From NCBI GenBank assembly GCA_028280445.1, contig JANQLU010000155.1, forward strand, positions 44,080-108,079: 64,000 nt of DNA, written 5' to 3'. Positions 61,200 through 64,000 of the stretch are shown here, piece after piece (the stretch's first letter is position 1; each line of letters starts with the position of its first letter). Both the position numbers and the translations under genes were made by a program. This DNA is from Pirellulaceae bacterium. Lineage in GTDB: Bacteria > Planctomycetota > Planctomycetia > Pirellulales > Pirellulaceae. The notes beneath the pieces were generated by a model. That model was not told the origin of the DNA. It did not search any database and saw only the letters and a list, made by a program, of their open reading frames with translations.

Positions 61200-62258
61200 T
61201 TAGTTGTCCCTCGGGTTTGGGTCGGCACCCAAACGAACACGAAGCAGATGTTCTTTCCCGTCACGAAGGACTTTGACGCTAACACGATCTCGCGCCTTTT
61301 TTTTGCGAATCGCAAGTTGAAGTTCTGTAAAGTTTTTTATGGCCTGGCCATCAAATTCGATGATTTTGTCGCCAACTTTGATACCACCTTTTTCGGCAGC
61401 CCCGTCTTTGATCAGCGAATCGACAACTGCTTCGTCTGAATTTTCAGCACGACGAACGCCGAGGTATCCGCGATTGGTGGTGGTACGCGAACCACGTCGA
61501 CTCGACCATGATTCACTTGCCAAAAATCGACTCCAGTACGTGGTAAACACGTCGACCGGAACATGAATATTTCGACTCAAGCTGCTGTTAACACGTGAGT
61601 GAATCCCGATAACCCGCCCGTTTAAATCAAACAACGGTCCGCCGGAATCGCCACCCATGATCGTACAGTCGGTCATCAAAACGGTTTGGCTTTTGCGAAG
61701 CACTCGTCCCAGACGAATCGGCGGTTGTTTTCCACGGTCGAACGAAACGGGAAATCCAACGGCAACACACCACTGGCCGTCCTTGAGCGATTTGGATTCT
61801 CCCATTTCAACATGCGGCCACTGGCCTTCATCTGTAATTTTCATCATCGCACCGTCGACTCCGGCATAACCGCCGAGCGTCACGGCTCGAGCCGTTTTTC
61901 CGTTGGGAAAAGTCACCCGGACGTTTCTGCCGGGAGTTCGGCTGACATGCTGCACGGTCAGGATCAAACCATCTTTCGAAATGACGACGCCGCTGCCTCC
62001 CGATACGGATACCGTAGCCGGCGCAACTTTTTTCAAAACTGATTGAACACGTTTCTCCAACAGCTGGATGTCTTTTAAAGACTTCGGTGGGTTGCTGACC
62101 AGATGATCCGGAAATTCTCCAAGATCTTTCGGAGCACCCGTACCAACATTCGGTGCTGGGTCTGTTTTTTTCTCTGAAGAAGTGTCTGGCTGAGCGACCA
62201 GAAGACCAGGAGTGGTGACAAGACAAAGGCAGGCAACAATGATTGCTCTCATGGACAT
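61200..62258 (-). CDS. Exported HtrA/Deg-type serine protease with one PDZ domain
   Basis: A 352-residue S1C protease with a signal peptide (RAIIVACLCLVTTPGLLVA). The catalytic triad is present: His104 in LILTVQHVS, Asp135 in YAGVDGAMMKI (less typical context) and Ser205 in IMGGDSGGPLFD. A PDZ domain closes the protein (about 265-345, GYLGVRR, GGIKVGDKIIEFDGQ). It likely degrades or chaperones damaged envelope proteins. It is the first gene of a probable operon with the pseudo-protease and the FloA-like protein. ATG 62258 is preferred over TTG 62282. Confidence 0.92.
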   Translation of the reverse strand: MSMRAIIVACLCLVTTPGLLVAQPDTSSEKKTDPAPNVGTGAPKDLGEFPDHLVSNPPKSLKDIQLLEKRVQSVLKKVAPATVSVSGGSGVVISKDGLILTVQHVSRTPGRNVRVTFPNGKTARAVTLGGYAGVDGAMMKITDEGQWPHVEMGESKSLKDGQWCVAVGFPVSFDRGKQPPIRLGRVLRKSQTVLMTDCTIMGGDSGGPLFDLNGRVIGIHSRVNSSLSRNIHVPVDVFTTYWSRFLASESWSSRRGSRTTTNRGYLGVRRAENSDEAVVDSLIKDGAAEKGGIKVGDKIIEFDGQAIKNFTELQLAIRKKKARDRVSVKVLRDGKEHLLRVRLGADPNPRDN

Positions 62259-62522
62259 TCTCGATAGATCACGGGTTACCAAATAATCGACGTTGAGGCC
62301 GACTATTCTATTTTATCATTCGCAAACTGCAAAAAAAGAATTCAAACAACTGATTCGTGTAAAAACGCACAACTGTGAGAATCCGAATCATTCCCCCGTC
62401 AGCACATGCAGGCACTCCGAGGGCTTTACAGCTCTCATTAAACCCCCGAAAACGAGATAAGTTTTCATAAGATCCGTCCAAGGGGTTCGAATTTCTTCTT
62501 AATCTGACAAGTTTGACCAAAT

Positions 62523-63347
62523 ATGACGAAAATTGCTTTGATCCAACAAGCTGTTAGTGGAGACTTGACAGCCAATCGCCAACGGGGATGGGAGGCAGCC
62601 AGAACAGCCGCAATGCAAGGAGCCAACATAATCTGTTTTGCCGAGCTGGCGTTTGACCCGTTTTATCCGCAATGTCGCGCCACGGACGAAAGCCTCAACC
62701 GCGCAGAATCGATACCTGGACCGACCACGGATATGTTCGTTGAATTGGCGCGAGAACATCGTGTGGTTGTTGTTTTGAATGTGTTCGAACGCGATGGCGA
62801 TGAAACTTATGATAGCTCGCCAGTGATTGATGCCGATGGCGAAATCTTGGGAGTGACTCGCATGATTCACATCACCGACTATGAACATTACTACGAGCAG
62901 GGATATTATTCGCCGGGTGATCGCGGTGTTAATGTTTTCCAAACCCAGCAGGGAAAAATCGGTGTAGCGATCTGTTATGATCGGCATTTCCCAGAGTACA
63001 TGCGGCGGTTGGGAACGGAGCAGGCGGATCTGGTCGTGGTGCCGCAAGCAGGTTCGGTGGGTGAATGGCCCGAGGGTTTGTTCGAAGCGGAAATGCAGGT
63101 AGCCGCTTTTCAAAACGGTTATTTTACGGCGTTGTGTAATCGCGTCGGACGCGAGGAGTCGTTGGTTTTCGCCGGCGAGTCGTTTGTTTGCAACCCGGCG
63201 GGTAAAGTCATCGCGCGTGCCGGTTTGGGAACCGATGAAATTTTGTATTGCGACCTCGATTTCGCAGAAGTAAACCGCTCGCACGCGCGACAGTTGTTTT
63301 TTCAACACCGACGCCCAGAGTTGTATTGTGAGTGGTTCTCACAATAG
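62523..63347 (+). CDS. Nitrilase-family carbon-nitrogen hydrolase
   Basis: A 274-residue enzyme, close in form to N-carbamoylputrescine amidase (AguB). The nucleophile is C151 in GVAICYDRHFPEYMR and the base is E41 in CFAELAFDPFYP. The third member, a lysine in the usual Y-R-K-x-H motif, appears to be Met114 here (GVTRMIHITDY), followed by YYSPGD where the family has a Y-F-x-P-G-D loop. The active site may be altered or use another residue. The substrate is therefore uncertain. No other polyamine gene is in the window. Confidence 0.85.
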   Translation: MTKIALIQQAVSGDLTANRQRGWEAARTAAMQGANIICFAELAFDPFYPQCRATDESLNRAESIPGPTTDMFVELAREHRVVVVLNVFERDGDETYDSSPVIDADGEILGVTRMIHITDYEHYYEQGYYSPGDRGVNVFQTQQGKIGVAICYDRHFPEYMRRLGTEQADLVVVPQAGSVGEWPEGLFEAEMQVAAFQNGYFTALCNRVGREESLVFAGESFVCNPAGKVIARAGLGTDEILYCDLDFAEVNRSHARQLFFQHRRPELYCEWFSQ

Positions 63348-63393
63348 AATCTGAGAATATTGTCATGGAACGCCAGCTGCCTTGGAGATAAAA

Positions 63394-63840
63394 ATGAGTC
63401 AGGCCACACCCCACGAAAGCAAAATGCCATCGCCACCGCAACGCGGATGGTTCCGTCGAAACCTGTTTTGGATCATTCCCGTTTGTGTCATTCTGTTTTT
63501 GGTGTTTGTCGTTATAGTGGCACCCATCGCCTGTTGCGCTGGTGGTGGGCTATTTGCATTTAACGCGATCAAAAAACCGGTGGTTGAGGCAACCGATGCA
63601 TTGAATGATGATTCCCGAGTTACTGATAAACTCGGTTCGCCGATCAAATATGAATCGATTGGAATCAACAACTATCAAAACAATAATGGCAACGGCGGAG
63701 CGGACGTGAATTTCCCGGTCCGCGGACCGAATGGAACGGCTCAAGTCAAAGGGCGTATGAATCTCAACGGTGGGACGTGGTCGGTCGGCAATTTGACAGT
63801 GACGTTTCCTGATGGATCGACAATAAAGCTGCCAAAATAA
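63394..63840 (+). CDS. Coa1/Tim21-like single-pass membrane protein
   Basis: A 148-residue protein. A Pro-rich N-terminus is followed by a transmembrane segment (about 25-52, LFWIIPVCVILFLVFVVIVA, then CC). The outer domain (VVEATDALNDDSRVTDKLGS, PVRGPNGTAQVKGRMNLNGG, then WSVGNLTVTFPDGSTIKL) matches bacterial proteins of the cytochrome-c-oxidase-assembly Coa1 type. The function in bacteria is not defined. ATG 63394 has GGAGATAAAA upstream. It is 46 bp downstream of the amidase gene and may share its transcript. Confidence 0.75.
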   Translation: MSQATPHESKMPSPPQRGWFRRNLFWIIPVCVILFLVFVVIVAPIACCAGGGLFAFNAIKKPVVEATDALNDDSRVTDKLGSPIKYESIGINNYQNNNGNGGADVNFPVRGPNGTAQVKGRMNLNGGTWSVGNLTVTFPDGSTIKLPK

Positions 63841-63860
63841 AGACGCCTTGATCTCGGTAG

Positions 63861-63911
63861 CGTTGATTAAGTCGGAAAGCCGTGAATTTGAGCTGAGCGA
63901 CAAGGCGCTAG
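63861..63911. repeat. Degenerate repeat family A unit with flank
   Basis: The flank GTTGATTAAGTCGGAAAG is followed by TGAGCGACAAGGCGCTAG. It repeats the flank-plus-arm order of the 10.06-kb copy with several changes. The last 90 bases of the window hold nothing recognisable. Confidence 0.75.
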
Positions 63912-64000
63912 TGCTACAAACGCTAATTGTTGTTCCATGGGAGCTGAAGTCTTCCTAGTTCAACAACTCCTTACCCAGTCGTGCGGAAATGCTTGCATTT

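Overview
The window looks like chromosome from a planctomycete, most likely a member of the Pirellulaceae. This is inferred from gene content rather than from a marker gene. The signs are an ECF sigma factor with the planctomycete FATTHWS-type N-terminus beside a zinc-ribbon Ser/Thr kinase, a secreted sulfatase, many large exported or membrane hypotheticals, a Lgt with the GCLMNGCCFG variant motif, a Tubulin_2-like kinase fusion, and intergenic space full of palindromic repeats. No rRNA, tRNA, CRISPR array, transposase, integrase or phage gene was recognised.

Layout. 1-4.4 kb: small hypotheticals, an NHL beta-propeller and a divergent NAD-dependent DNA ligase. 4.7-8.4 kb: ECF sigma factor and membrane Ser/Thr kinase on the minus strand. 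8.5-16.9 kb: a multipass transporter-like protein, a YfcE-type phosphoesterase, an exported transglutaminase-like protein, an RRM protein, a DUF255 thioredoxin-fold protein and a membrane-anchored helical-repeat protein. 16.9-24.8 kb: metabolism (FabH, TANGO2/NRDE protein, CysK, and a CoA-transferase A/B plus thiolase operon for acetoacetate-type 3-oxoacids). 24.8-28.4 kb: an AT-richer accessory island with a secreted toxin-like protein and an overlapping small partner, a decayed copy of that partner, an LTxxQ-type exported protein preceded by a 53-residue secreted peptide, and about 210-bp direct repeats at both ends. 28.4-39.5 kb: housekeeping (GlnE, DEAD-box helicase, response regulator, Ung, RecJ, L33).

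39.8-46.4 kb is the most unusual region. An FHA-EAL protein is divergent from three co-directional genes: an AAA+ ATPase, a Ser/Thr kinase fused to a tubulin-like domain, and a zinc-ribbon protein. 46.5-51 kb holds an NtrC-type regulator and histidine kinase pair divergent from a primary-type sigma factor, with a sigma-54-like promoter and a palindrome between them. 51-57.5 kb holds a conserved hypothetical, an ECF sigma factor with its membrane anti-sigma factor, a Lgt carrying a large insertion, and PanC. 58-64 kb holds a sulfatase, an envelope-quality-control-like cluster (HtrA-type protease, a PDZ-interrupted pseudo-protease and a FloA N-terminus-only protein), a nitrilase-family amidase and a Coa1-like membrane protein.

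At least seven families of intergenic inverted repeats recur across the window, some nested in one another. Signalling genes are dense: two Ser/Thr kinases, three sigma factors, one two-component pair, one stand-alone receiver and one EAL protein.
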